53,733 nt of DNA, from contig VGWX01000001.1 in assembly GCA_016873615.1 (NCBI GenBank), forward strand, positions 1-53,733, in the 5' to 3' direction. Shown here in pieces: positions 40,809 to 49,455 of the stretch. This stretch comes from Nitrospira sp. GTDB taxonomy: Bacteria; Nitrospirota; Thermodesulfovibrionia; Thermodesulfovibrionales; SM23-35. The first letter of the stretch is position 1, and each line of letters starts with the position of its first letter. Both the position numbers and the translations under genes were made by a program. The notes under the pieces are model-generated. The model worked only from the letters and a program-made list of their open reading frames with translations. It had not been told where the DNA came from and searched no databases.

Positions 40809-42505
40809 CTGTAAACCGTTAAATGACTGAGTTCCATGTCATCTTCCCTTGGCACATTCAGATATGATAAAGCCTGGTTTGCTATTTCACTGAAAACAGG
40901 CGCAGCAACCACGCCTCCATAAATCTGGCCTTTCGGTTCATATACAACCACAATCATTGCAAGCTTCGGGTTATCAGCCGGGACAAACCCGACGAATGAA
41001 CTTACGTATTTTTCTTTCGAATATCGTTTCGTAACAGGATTTATCATCTGTGCGGTGCCTGTCTTTCCTGCAACCTTATTGCCGCCTACTGATGCGCTCT
41101 TGCCGGTCCCGCCTTCCTCTACCACAGTCTTTAAGATATCTTTAAATATCCCGGCAGTCTTTGCAGAAATGACCCGGGTCTTATCCGCATCTTTGAATGA
41201 GACGATCGCCTGACCGTCCGGCGATAGGATCTCAGACACAACATGCGGCCTGACAAGAAATCCTCCATTTGCAACCACAGAATATGCCCTGAGTATCTGG
41301 AGAGGTGTCACAGCAACCTCCTGCCCTATCGGAATCGCGCCCATGGACGTCCCTGACCATCTTTCCGGCGGATATATCCAGCCTGATACTTCGCCCGGCA
41401 GATCAATCCCTGTCTTTTCACCGACACCTAACAGTTTTGCGTACTTGTATAACCTTTCTCTGCCGAGTTTCATCCCCACCATGATAGAACCTACATTTGA
41501 CGATTTCTGAATGACCTCCTGAAAATTGATAACCCCATACTTATGGACATCCCGGATTGTCTTGCCTCCTGCATCAATGCTCCCCCTGCTGACATCGAAT
41601 AATGTGCCGGGCTTTGCCAGCTTTTCTTCAAGTGAACCGACCCCTATAACTATCTTGAATGTTGAACCCGGTTCATAGCAGTCTGTTATCGCCCTGTTCC
41701 TCTTCTCCGCATCTCTCGCTTCCCCGCCTCTGTTGGGATCATATGCAGGCCTGTTGGCGAGGGCAAGGATATCACCGGTATATGGATTCATCATTATTGC
41801 AGTTGCAGCTGCCGCCCTCCATTGCGCCATAGCCTTGTCAAGCTCTTTTTCAAGAATACGCTGAAGGACTTCGTCTATTGTAAGAACAATATTATTCCCT
41901 TTTGCTTCCATATCCACTCCTGATGAAATCCTTCTGCCGCTCGCATCCCGCTGTAAAAAAACCTTGCCGCCCATTGTCTTCAGATATTTGTCATATTTCA
42001 GTTCAATACCCTCAAGCGCCTGATTGTCTACGCCCACGAAGCCCAGTATATGAGAGGCAAGTTCTCTTCTCGGATATATTCTCTTTGCCTCAGTAAGAAA
42101 AGCGAGACCTTCGATATCAAGCCCTTTTATCTTTTCAGCAGTTTCAGGTTTAAGCTTTCGTTCGATCCACGCAAATCTTCCTTCATGAGGAATCTTCGAG
42201 AGTATAAACGCAGGCTCCTTTTCCACCACTGATGCAAGCCTTTTTATATCGTCATTATCGGCAGCAAGCTTCTCAGGGTCGCAATAAAGAGATTCGAGGT
42301 CGAGGTTTAACGCAAGGTCCCTCCCCTGTCTGTCAAATATTATTCCCCTTCTGACCTGGATATCCTCAACCTTTACATGCTGCTGTTTGGCCCTCTCTGC
42401 AAGACGCTTATGGTTGACAATCATCAGGTCTGTAAGACGCAGGGATACTAAAATAAAACTGAAAATGATAGCAGTATTGAGGATAATTGCCCTTTTTTTA
42501 CCCAA
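40805..42505 (-). CDS. ftsI: Septal peptidoglycan transpeptidase FtsI (PBP3)
   Basis: Class B penicillin-binding protein of the divisome. The 566 residues show a single N-terminal membrane anchor (about 6-26, IILNTAIIFSFILVSLRLTD), a pedestal domain with RGIIFDRQGRDLA, and the transpeptidase with YEPGSTFKIVIG (SXXK), SSNVGSI (SXN) and VAGKTGTAQM (KTG). The start is TTG with a strong GAGGTGGGGGG site. It follows ftsL by 31 bp. Confidence 0.96.
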   Translation of the reverse strand: MGKKRAIILNTAIIFSFILVSLRLTDLMIVNHKRLAERAKQQHVKVEDIQVRRGIIFDRQGRDLALNLDLESLYCDPEKLAADNDDIKRLASVVEKEPAFILSKIPHEGRFAWIERKLKPETAEKIKGLDIEGLAFLTEAKRIYPRRELASHILGFVGVDNQALEGIELKYDKYLKTMGGKVFLQRDASGRRISSGVDMEAKGNNIVLTIDEVLQRILEKELDKAMAQWRAAAATAIMMNPYTGDILALANRPAYDPNRGGEARDAEKRNRAITDCYEPGSTFKIVIGVGSLEEKLAKPGTLFDVSRGSIDAGGKTIRDVHKYGVINFQEVIQKSSNVGSIMVGMKLGRERLYKYAKLLGVGEKTGIDLPGEVSGWIYPPERWSGTSMGAIPIGQEVAVTPLQILRAYSVVANGGFLVRPHVVSEILSPDGQAIVSFKDADKTRVISAKTAGIFKDILKTVVEEGGTGKSASVGGNKVAGKTGTAQMINPVTKRYSKEKYVSSFVGFVPADNPKLAMIVVVYEPKGQIYGGVVAAPVFSEIANQALSYLNVPREDDMELSHLTVYR

Positions 42506-42536
42506 CCCCCCACCTCTTTAACTAAGGTTCAGCCAA

Positions 42537-42869
42537 TTATCTTTTTTCCAGCGATGCCCTTTGCGATAAATCTCTTTTCTGTTTACTGAGATGTATTACC
42601 TTAACCCTGTCGGGCAAGATAAAACTTTCATCTTCACTGTGAGACACCTCCAGTTTTGCAAAAGAAAGCAGGCCTGTCTTTTCAGCAAGCAGCATTTTTC
42701 TTTCCTTCAGACAATCCATCTTCCTTTTTTCAAGATCACCAAGGCTGTATTCTAATTTCACGTAACTTGACCTGAGATAAACAAGGCTGAAGACTCCGAA
42801 TATCAAAAGCAGAATCAACAACGGTTTGAATATGCAGGATAATATGTTCATTTTGCATTTATGCGTCAT
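42537..42869 (-). CDS. ftsL: Cell division protein FtsL
   Basis: Small bitopic divisome protein of 110 residues: a membrane segment (about 13-30, FKPLLILLLIFGVFSLVYL) and a periplasmic coiled coil (about 32-75, SYVKLEYSLGDLEKRKMDCLKE-like heptads). Sequence is poorly conserved in this family; the call rests on size, topology and the place between rsmH and ftsI. ATGA overlap with rsmH. Confidence 0.85.
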   Translation of the reverse strand: MTHKCKMNILSCIFKPLLILLLIFGVFSLVYLRSSYVKLEYSLGDLEKRKMDCLKERKMLLAEKTGLLSFAKLEVSHSEDESFILPDRVKVIHLSKQKRDLSQRASLEKR

Positions 42870-43840
42870 ATCTTCTCCGCTGCCCTCAGTTTTGCGCTCC
42901 TTGAAGACGGGTTTAATCTCATCTCTTCAGAGGATGGTTGTCTGGGTTTCTTTGTTAAAATTTTGAGTAAATCCTGCTTTGAAGCATAGACCATAAAAGT
43001 TTTTACAATCCTGTCTTCCAGCGAATGGTATGCAATAACGCACAATCTCCCGCTCTTTTTTAAAAGCTGCAAAGCAGCCTCAAGCCCTTCCCTGATCTGC
43101 TCCAGTTCCTTATTAACTTCTATTCTTAATGCCTGAAATGTCCTGGTCGCAGGATGGGTTCTCCCTCTTCCACCGTATACCCCTTCAACAATCTTTGAGA
43201 GCTCAAAGCAGGTATCGATCGGCTTCTTTTGCCTCACCTGTATTATTGCCCGGGCTATTTTTCTTGAAAGGCGCTCTTCGCCAAATTCTCTTATGATTCG
43301 TTCGAGGACATTTTCAGGATACCTGTTTGCGACATCCCATGCGGATAATTTCTGTCCTTTATCCATCCTCATATCCAGACGTTTATCGGATAAAAAACTG
43401 AACCCCCTGCCGGCATCTTTAAGCTGTAACATGGAAAGACCCAGATCAAAGAGAATCCCGTCAATCTCGGTAAAACCGTCTGCATACAGCAGGCTTTTCA
43501 TATCAGAAAAGCTCCCCCTCTTTAAAATAACCCTTTGGTCTGAGAGCCTTTTTTCCGTTAGCTTAAGAGCGTCTTCGTCCCTGTCAATTCCAATGAGTCT
43601 GCCCTCAGAACCTATCAACTTCAGTATTTCTTCCGCATGTCCCCCAAGCCCAATTGTTGCATCGACATATATCCCATCCTGTCCCGGGTTGAGCATTTTC
43701 ATAACTTCTTGCTGCATTACCGGCAGATGGCAAATCTCTATCGCTGCTCTCCTGTCTTCAGTCTTTACAATCCATATGCGGCAAGTTTTTCTTCGATTGT
43801 TTTTCTGTCTATCTTTGCAGGATCGAACAGGGTATCCCAT
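42866..43840 (-). CDS. rsmH: 16S rRNA m4C1402 methyltransferase RsmH (MraW)
   Basis: RsmH N4-methylates C1402 of 16S rRNA. It has HLPVMQQEVMKML, the SAM motif YVDATIGLGGHAEEIL, GILFDLGLSMLQL, GRGFSFLSDKRLDMRMD, THPATRTFQALRIEVN and VIAYHSLEDRIVK. The start is unsettled: the ATG at 43840 lies 75 bp inside mraZ, while homologues begin close to HLPV. A site AGGAGA stands just before an in-frame ATA (43741), and the next ATG (43717) cuts into the conserved start. Confidence 0.93.
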   Translation of the reverse strand: MGYPVRSCKDRQKNNRRKTCRIWIVKTEDRRAAIEICHLPVMQQEVMKMLNPGQDGIYVDATIGLGGHAEEILKLIGSEGRLIGIDRDEDALKLTEKRLSDQRVILKRGSFSDMKSLLYADGFTEIDGILFDLGLSMLQLKDAGRGFSFLSDKRLDMRMDKGQKLSAWDVANRYPENVLERIIREFGEERLSRKIARAIIQVRQKKPIDTCFELSKIVEGVYGGRGRTHPATRTFQALRIEVNKELEQIREGLEAALQLLKKSGRLCVIAYHSLEDRIVKTFMVYASKQDLLKILTKKPRQPSSEEMRLNPSSRSAKLRAAEKI

Positions 43841-44217
43841 TCATTCCTGTCCCATAATTCAATCCGCTCTATCTGTCCCGCCATAACAACATTCGAATTA
43901 ATATTTGCGTCTTCCCTGAGGGCAACAGGCACGAGTATCCTGCCCTGTTTATCCATTTCAGTTTCAACAGCAGATGCAATTACCCTCCTGAGGAAAAACC
44001 TGATCGCTTCGTCAGACCGTGGTTTTGTCCTGACCTGTTCCTGGAGTTTATTCCATTCTTCCATCGGGTAGATATAAAGACACTTATCAAAGGGCGCATT
44101 TGTAATGTATAATTTTGAGCTATAATTACTGGCCACAATCTCCCTGAAAGGAGCCGGGATGATGATTCGTCCCTTTGGATCAACAGTGTAATAATATTTG
44201 CCCGAGAAAGCCGGCAC
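43765..44217 (-). CDS. mraZ: Transcriptional regulator MraZ
   Basis: MraZ is an AbrB-fold DNA-binding repressor of the dcw cluster. From GTG 44217 (site GGAGG, 6 nt upstream) it has 150 residues and begins MPAFSGKYYYTVDPKGRIIIPAPFRE. Both AbrB-like halves are present: DPKGRIIIPAPFREIV and DKQGRILVPVALRED, each with the DXXGR signature. An upstream in-frame GTG at 44229 is less well placed. First gene of the cluster, and the operator lies in front of it. Confidence 0.95.
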   Translation of the reverse strand: MPAFSGKYYYTVDPKGRIIIPAPFREIVASNYSSKLYITNAPFDKCLYIYPMEEWNKLQEQVRTKPRSDEAIRFFLRRVIASAVETEMDKQGRILVPVALREDANINSNVVMAGQIERIELWDRNEWDTLFDPAKIDRKTIEEKLAAYGL

Positions 44218-44220
44218 GTT

Positions 44221-44250
44221 TCCCTCCACTTTCTACCACTTTCTACCACT
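44221..44250 (-). promoter_or_regulatory. MraZ operator repeats
   Basis: On the minus strand AGTGGTAGAA, AGTGGTAGAA and AGTGGAGGGA form three direct repeats with a 10-bp period. This is the layout of MraZ binding sites (short TGG-type boxes with 5-bp spacers), and it lies between the -10 box and the mraZ start. Confidence 0.75.
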
Positions 44251-44252
44251 CA

Positions 44253-44281
44253 ATATTAGTTTGAGAAAAAGCGAAAGTCAA
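44253..44281 (-). promoter_or_regulatory. Promoter of the dcw cluster
   Basis: On the minus strand TTGACT (44276-44281), a 17-bp spacer and TAATAT (44253-44258) lie directly before the MraZ repeats. MraZ bound there could block initiation. Confidence 0.7.
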
Positions 44282-44413
44282 GAAAAAAAATCAGGCTCCT
44301 ATATTATGTATGTCCGGGCAGATAGAACTACTACATATAGGCATAAGGCTAATGAACTTAAACCCGCAGAGCAAAGCCTCTTTCATGGTAACCATTCAGT
44401 TATGGATTGAATT

Positions 44414-44472
44414 TTGTAGCCGCAGGCTTCAGCCTGCGTATTTTTTTCGCAAAACAAAGTTTGCAACTACAA
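44414..44472. repeat. Palindromic repeat with TTGTAG ends
   Basis: TTGTAG at the left and CTACAA at the right bound a perfect hairpin CGCAGGCT-TC-AGCCTGCG (44421-44438) followed by a T7 run, and later GCAAA/TTTGC arms. On the plus strand the hairpin plus T-run also looks like a terminator. Confidence 0.75.
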
Positions 44473-44529
44473 TAAAATTAGGGCATCAACTGACATGAGT
44501 TTTTCTATAGCAAAAGGTTCATTTTTGGC

Positions 44530-44557
44530 TTGACAAAAGGATTTCTTACTTGATACT
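44530..44557 (+). promoter_or_regulatory. Candidate promoter of the HU gene
   Basis: TTGACA (44530-44535), a 16-bp spacer and GATACT (44552-44557) lie 63 bp before the start codon, which has a GAAAGGGGGG ribosome site. Confidence 0.5.
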
Positions 44558-44619
44558 GTTATGACAGCTTTATTTATTCCGCTACTAATTAATCTTTTTA
44601 TGAAAGGGGGGAAATATAG

Positions 44620-44892
44620 ATGACAAAAGCAGAACTGATTGACAAAATCGCATCCGGGACAGGATTGAGCAAGGCAGACTCATCAAGGGCGCTGGATTCA
44701 ACTTTAAACGCAATAAGGTCAGCGCTAAAAAAAGGGCAAAAGGTTACTCTTGTAGGGTTTGGCACCTTTGCAGTCGTTAAGAGAAAATCCAGAAAAGGCC
44801 GCAATCCACGGACTGGCGCTGTTATTACAATTCCTGCCGCCAAGATACCAAAATTTACATCCGGCAAATCATTCAAAGATGCTGTAAAATAA
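44620..44892 (+). CDS. hup: HU-family DNA-binding protein
   Basis: HU bends and compacts DNA as a dimer. The 90 residues match the family from end to end: MTKAELIDKIASGTGLSK, the beta-arm GQKVTLVGFGTFAVVKRKSRKGRNPRTG with the DNA-intercalating Pro in RNPRTG, and IPAAKIPKFTSGKSFKDAV. It could equally be an IHF-type subunit. It has its own promoter and terminator, so it is monocistronic. Confidence 0.95.
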   Translation: MTKAELIDKIASGTGLSKADSSRALDSTLNAIRSALKKGQKVTLVGFGTFAVVKRKSRKGRNPRTGAVITIPAAKIPKFTSGKSFKDAVK

Positions 44893-44910
44893 TTTTATAA
44901 ATAAGCAATA

Positions 44911-44940
44911 AAGGGGCAATGAAAAATTGCCCCTTTTTAT
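44911..44940 (+). terminator. Rho-independent terminator of the HU gene
   Basis: AAGGGGCAAT-GAAAA-ATTGCCCCTT forms a 10-bp stem followed by TTTAT, 18 bp behind the HU stop codon. Confidence 0.9.
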
Positions 44941-44980
44941 TTGAAATTTCATCGCGTTATGTATGTTTCAGGAGGTGTTT

Positions 44981-45286
44981 ATGCTCACAGAATTCAGCAT
45001 TATACCGATAGGCATTGGCAGCAGTATTGGTGACCAGATCGCTGAGGTTTTAAAGATCGTTGACGCCAGCGGCCTACCTTACAGGATTAATCCGATGGGT
45101 ACAGTCGTTGAAGGCGAATGGGACGATATAATGAAGCTCATCAAAAAATGCCATGAGACTGTATTGAAGACCGGCGAGAGAGTAATTACAACGATATCAA
45201 TCGATGACAGAAAGGGCAAACCAAACAGGATCAAAGAAAAGATAAAATCAATTGAGAGAAGGATCGGGAAATCCCTGAAAAAATAA
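44981..45286 (+). CDS. MTH1187-family thiamine-binding protein
   Basis: This small ferredoxin-like protein family (also DUF77/YqgV) binds thiamine or a related ligand as a tetramer. From ATG 44981, which has an excellent site (AGGAGGTG, 4-5 nt), it has 101 residues with TEFSIIPIGIGSSIGDQIAEVL, LPYRINPMGTVVEGEWDDIM and ERVITTISIDDRKGK. The frame extends 6 codons upstream, without a site. It ends 11 bp from the convergent tRNA nucleotidyltransferase gene. Confidence 0.88.
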   Translation: MLTEFSIIPIGIGSSIGDQIAEVLKIVDASGLPYRINPMGTVVEGEWDDIMKLIKKCHETVLKTGERVITTISIDDRKGKPNRIKEKIKSIERRIGKSLKK

Positions 45287-45297
45287 TGGGGACAGGG

Positions 45298-47904
45298 TTA
45301 CCCCTGAATGAGGCTTCTCACAAACTTCTCCTCATCTTCCCGGGTATTTACAAGGCCCCTGAGTTTTTCTTCAAGGAGCTTCTTTAGAATTTTCGAATAT
45401 ACAGGCCCAGGTTGTATTCCCATGCCCTTTAAGTCATCCCCTGTGAGGATTGTCTTTATATTCCGCAACTCGGTAAGATAATGAGATATCACCTTCTGTA
45501 TTTTCCTGTCCTTGCTCAGGGCCATTAAAAAGAGGGTTATCTCGAGTTCGAGATTGCTGAAGATTTTATGTGCTTCTACCGGATCACTGACAGGGAACCT
45601 TCCCAGTATATTTCTCACCTGTGGTATCCCTCTCAGGATGATATCTCTTATCCTGGGCGGCGGCGACAGCCTTTCTGCAGCAGCTTTCATATCCTCATCC
45701 TTCAGACCTGAAAAAAGGGCCATGAGATATAAAATTCCCTTATCCGGTTTTTCTTCGAGAAACAGAAGATTAAACCATGAGAGCGTCTCCTGCATTGATC
45801 TGAGAGTCGCTTCGAGTTCTTCGGTAAATGCAAGGTTTGGGTGTATAACCTTCAAAAGGCCGTAACCGGAGAGTTTCTTCAGTGTTTTGATGGGTTCCGT
45901 CTCGTGAAAGGAGAGGCGGAGTTCTTCGTAAAGCCTCGGGCCTGAAAGTATGCTGAATAAGTTCATCTCTATGGTAGATTTAATAAGATTCTCTGTGTGT
46001 CTGCTTATCTTGAATCCGAATCTCTCCGCAAATCTGATCGCCCTGAAAGCCCTTGTCGGATCTTCCACAAAGCTGAGGTTATGCAGCACCCTGATTGATT
46101 TCTCCCTCAGGTCCCTCTGGCCGCCAAAAAAGTCTATTAACAATCCGAAATCCCTCAGATTTAATTTCACAGCTAAAGTATTTATTGTAAAGTCTCTCCT
46201 GTAAAGGTCTTTCTTGATGGATGATGTCTCTACCTTTGGAAGTGATGCAGGAGACTCATAATATTCTGTTCTGGCTGTAGCCACATCAAGTTTTATCCTG
46301 TCGGCAAATATCTGGGCAGTGCCGAATTTTTGATGGGTCCTGACCTTTGCATGAAGCTTTTCTCCGAATGCCCGGGCAAATGCAATGCCATCTCCCTCAA
46401 TAACAATATCAAGATCAAGATTTTCTTCCCCTCTCAGCAGATCCCTCACCGACCCGCCGACAAGATATGCATTGAACCCCAATTCCTCTGCCACCTCTCC
46501 GGAAAGCCTCAAGAGGTTATGTATCTCAGGCGGAAACTTCTCCTTAAACCATGAGGAGAGGTTCCTTCCTATAGTCGGCTTTTCTCTTGTAATTGTCTCT
46601 TCTATTTTTCTGCGCCTGAGAAACTCTTCATAAAGAGTGCGGAGCAGGTCTGTCCTTGTTATTGCGCCGACTATCTTTCCATGTTCGACGACCGGCATGA
46701 ACCTCTGGTTCTGTTCGATCATCAGGGTCTCTATCTTTCTAATCGGTGTTTGCGGATTTACAGTGATCGCGTCCGGCGTTGAAAAATCCATTGCTCTGCT
46801 CTTTCCAAAACCATGGAACAATGCCTTTTCTACAATCTCCCGTGATATCAGTCCTGCGTATCGGTCTTCCTTCAAAACCGGCAGCACATTCACCCCGTAA
46901 CGGGTCATCATAGACTCTGCCTCTTTAACAGGGATATCCCACTGGATATGTATTACCGGCCGTGTCATGATATCAGACGCCACCTTGCCTGGTTTTATAT
47001 TCATATTGATGATATCCGTCAATTTCTCTTCAATAACTTCGAGTGATGACTCTTTTATCGTTGATGAAGCTGCTGTCGGATGCCCTCCTCCTCCGAATTC
47101 CTTCATAACTTTTGAGACGTCGAGTTCAGGAACCCTGCTCCTTGCAACCATTACTATTTTCCCCTCCATCTCAATCAGGATGATGACAGCATCAATATCT
47201 TCCATATCCATCATTCTATGGGCAAGGTGCGCTGCATCACCGAGATAACGTTCCCGTGAAGCCTTTGCGATTTTTATTCGTATGCCCTGTGTAACAATCT
47301 CTTTTGCTGACTGGACAAGCTCATTCAGGATGTCAAATTCTTCCATGCTCAGTTCCATCTTCAGGAAGCTTGATGTGATATTAAGGTTCGCTCCCCTTTT
47401 CAGGAGATATGCTGCAGCAAGGAGGTCACGCTCAGTTGTTGACGGGAAGAGGAGGCACCCTGTTTCCTCATAGATTCCCAGCGCCAGTATGGTAGCTTCA
47501 AAGGGCGTAGGGTGCAATTTTCTGTTCTTCAGTATCTCTGTAAAGATCGTTGCAGTTGCTCCCACATTCTCAATCTTCTCCAGCTCGCCCCTGATATCAC
47601 CTTTTGTAAAAGGGTGATGGTCATATATATGTATCTTGATTTTCTTATTCGCAAGCAGTTCAGCAAAAGGGCCGATCCTACCGGGTATTTTTGTATCCAC
47701 AATAACCAGCTTCTCGACCCTTGAAAGATCAATGTCTTTTATGCGTTTTATTTTGACAGGATGGAATACCTCTATGAAATCTCTGAGATTTTTCTCCTGG
47801 GACCCGGGAAAGACTATTTCTGCATCAGGGTATAACTTCTTTGCCGCAACCATTGATGCGAGGGAATCAAAGTCAGCATTGATATGAGAGGTTATAATAT
47901 CCAC
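45298..47904 (-). CDS. DHH-CBS-tRNA nucleotidyltransferase fusion protein
   Basis: The 868-residue protein joins three modules. Residues 1-300 are a DHH/DHHA1 phosphoesterase (HINADFDSLASMVAAKKLYP, LVIVDTK, HIYDHHPF, GGGGHPTAAS). Residues about 313-430 are two CBS domains, which often bind adenyl nucleotides. Residues about 455-868 are a class II nucleotidyltransferase with head motif YLVGGSVRDLLRGEENLDLDIVIEG, RRDFTINTLAV and EDPTRAFRAIRFAERFGF. Such fusions are known in Aquifex and deep-branching bacteria, where the enzyme adds A or CCA to tRNA. GTG start; a promoter with a perfect TATAAT lies 15 nt upstream. Confidence 0.93.
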   Translation of the reverse strand: MDIITSHINADFDSLASMVAAKKLYPDAEIVFPGSQEKNLRDFIEVFHPVKIKRIKDIDLSRVEKLVIVDTKIPGRIGPFAELLANKKIKIHIYDHHPFTKGDIRGELEKIENVGATATIFTEILKNRKLHPTPFEATILALGIYEETGCLLFPSTTERDLLAAAYLLKRGANLNITSSFLKMELSMEEFDILNELVQSAKEIVTQGIRIKIAKASRERYLGDAAHLAHRMMDMEDIDAVIILIEMEGKIVMVARSRVPELDVSKVMKEFGGGGHPTAASSTIKESSLEVIEEKLTDIINMNIKPGKVASDIMTRPVIHIQWDIPVKEAESMMTRYGVNVLPVLKEDRYAGLISREIVEKALFHGFGKSRAMDFSTPDAITVNPQTPIRKIETLMIEQNQRFMPVVEHGKIVGAITRTDLLRTLYEEFLRRRKIEETITREKPTIGRNLSSWFKEKFPPEIHNLLRLSGEVAEELGFNAYLVGGSVRDLLRGEENLDLDIVIEGDGIAFARAFGEKLHAKVRTHQKFGTAQIFADRIKLDVATARTEYYESPASLPKVETSSIKKDLYRRDFTINTLAVKLNLRDFGLLIDFFGGQRDLREKSIRVLHNLSFVEDPTRAFRAIRFAERFGFKISRHTENLIKSTIEMNLFSILSGPRLYEELRLSFHETEPIKTLKKLSGYGLLKVIHPNLAFTEELEATLRSMQETLSWFNLLFLEEKPDKGILYLMALFSGLKDEDMKAAAERLSPPPRIRDIILRGIPQVRNILGRFPVSDPVEAHKIFSNLELEITLFLMALSKDRKIQKVISHYLTELRNIKTILTGDDLKGMGIQPGPVYSKILKKLLEEKLRGLVNTREDEEKFVRSLIQG

Positions 47905-47919
47905 AGCATATTGTACCAG

Positions 47920-47947
47920 ATTATACAGGCAGTTTTATGAATGTGAA
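47920..47947 (-). promoter_or_regulatory. Candidate promoter of the DHH-CBS-nucleotidyltransferase gene
   Basis: On the minus strand TTCACA (47942-47947), a 16-bp spacer and TATAAT (47920-47925). The leader would be about 9 nt, without a ribosome site. Confidence 0.6.
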
Positions 47948-49347
47948 TGATGATGCACGATAATCCGGTCCCGTCCTTTTTCCTTGGCTCTGAATAAGGC
48001 ATTGTCTGCTAACTGGATAAGATCATCGTAGTTCTTGATCTTATTATTGGGAGTACCGGAGATGCCGAAACTTACTGTAATCCTGTGATCTTCCTTAATC
48101 GATCTGAATTGATGTTTTTTTATTACCTTCATCAGTCTCCCGGCCTCGATCAGAGCACCCTTAATGGGTGTCTGCGGAAGGAGCAATATAAACTCTTCAC
48201 CTCCATATCGGGAGAAAAGATCAGATTTTCTGGTATGTCTTTTAACAAGCTGGGCAAATTCCCTGAGGACGAGGTCTCCTACCCTATGGCCGTAGCTGTC
48301 GTTAATCTTTTTAAAATGGTCGATATCGAGCATGATACAGCTTAAAGGTATGAAGTACCTCCCGGACCTGCTGAATTCCTCCTCAAGCCTGTTGTAAAAA
48401 TATCTGATATTGTATATACCGGTAAGATAATCTGTTATGGCAAGCTTCTCGAGCTTCGTCTTTTCCTTATCAAGCCTTTCATAAAGGAAAGCATTATAAA
48501 GGGCGTTTGCAGATGCATTCGCAAGGGCAACCAGAAGCTTTATCTCTCTCTTCGAAAATGTATGTTTCTTCCTTGATGTCCTCAGCAATAATGAACCTAT
48601 TACCTCATCACGGAAAATTACCGGAATCACAACAATGGAACGGATACCTAAAGGCGTTATGATATCTTTGACCTCTTTCATTAAGGGATCTTTCTGTGCA
48701 TCCTTTATCACAACCATCTTTTTCACGTATAACGCCCTTCTTATCTCAGGATATTTATTAAGGTCTATTCTCAGATTTGTAATCTTTGGGTCTTCGAAAG
48801 AAGAGACAACATCTGCATACCGATGGTTCTCTGCATTTATGCTGATCATTGAGCACCTCGATACCTTTATTATGTCTGATATTTTTTTAACAACGAGATA
48901 GAGCACTTCTTTGGGATTGAGCGTTGATGAAGCAAGGGACGCAAGCTCCATAAGGGCATAGAGATCTTCATTTTCATCGTAAAGTCCCTCTATCCAGCTC
49001 TTTCTGTCCACGACTAACTTCAGCTTATGATCGAGTTCTTCCTTGAAAAACGGGCTGAGCATATAACATTCAACATCAGATTGCACAACTGATCTGATAC
49101 CCTTTGTTAAACTTGTTGATATCAGAGCGATGATAGGGCACTGAATCTCTGAAGGTTTTAAATGCCTGAGCCCATCCGGACTGCTGACAATCAATGCATC
49201 AGGAGTTTTATGAGCAAGTATTTTTTTAAAGGTATTATGATTTTTCCGGATATACAGGGGTGAATAGTCTTTTTTTTCCTTAAAGAAAGCCCGCAGGAAT
49301 TTCAGGACATCCTTATCTGTCTCATAAATGAGAATCTCTTTTTTCAT
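47935..49347 (-). CDS. Receiver-like/GAF/GGDEF diguanylate cyclase
   Basis: The enzyme makes the second messenger c-di-GMP. The 470 residues comprise a degenerate receiver-like domain (about 1-115; the phospho-acceptor Asp position reads ALIVSSPDG), a GAF domain (about 130-295, SIVVIPVIFRDEVIGSLLL) and a GGDEF domain (about 305-465). The active site is RYGGEEFILLLP, preceded by the inhibitory site RKSD five residues before GGEEF, so it is probably active and product-inhibited. A TATATT box ends 6 nt before ATG, and no ribosome site is present. It ends 30 bp before the DHH fusion gene on the same strand. Confidence 0.92.
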   Translation of the reverse strand: MKKEILIYETDKDVLKFLRAFFKEKKDYSPLYIRKNHNTFKKILAHKTPDALIVSSPDGLRHLKPSEIQCPIIALISTSLTKGIRSVVQSDVECYMLSPFFKEELDHKLKLVVDRKSWIEGLYDENEDLYALMELASLASSTLNPKEVLYLVVKKISDIIKVSRCSMISINAENHRYADVVSSFEDPKITNLRIDLNKYPEIRRALYVKKMVVIKDAQKDPLMKEVKDIITPLGIRSIVVIPVIFRDEVIGSLLLRTSRKKHTFSKREIKLLVALANASANALYNAFLYERLDKEKTKLEKLAITDYLTGIYNIRYFYNRLEEEFSRSGRYFIPLSCIMLDIDHFKKINDSYGHRVGDLVLREFAQLVKRHTRKSDLFSRYGGEEFILLLPQTPIKGALIEAGRLMKVIKKHQFRSIKEDHRITVSFGISGTPNNKIKNYDDLIQLADNALFRAKEKGRDRIIVHHHSHS

Positions 49348-49455
49348 TTTATCAATATAATTATTACAAAATTATTTAAATTTGTCTAATAAAAAACCTA
49401 TTAATGAACTACCCCGCAGCAAGCTGCGAGGAATTCCTTGATTAAACCCGGGATC

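Larger units (their letters stand above)
44251..44619. other. Gene-free stretch between mraZ and the HU gene
   Basis: This stretch of 369 bp holds the dcw promoter (minus), a TTGTAG-type palindromic repeat (44414-44472) and the HU promoter (44530-44557). Frames such as the one at 44310-44498 run through the repeat and look spurious. Confidence 0.7.

Noticed and set aside
44310-44498. Plus-strand frame between mraZ and the HU gene
   Set aside because: It runs through a palindromic repeat and has no ribosome site or recognisable sequence.
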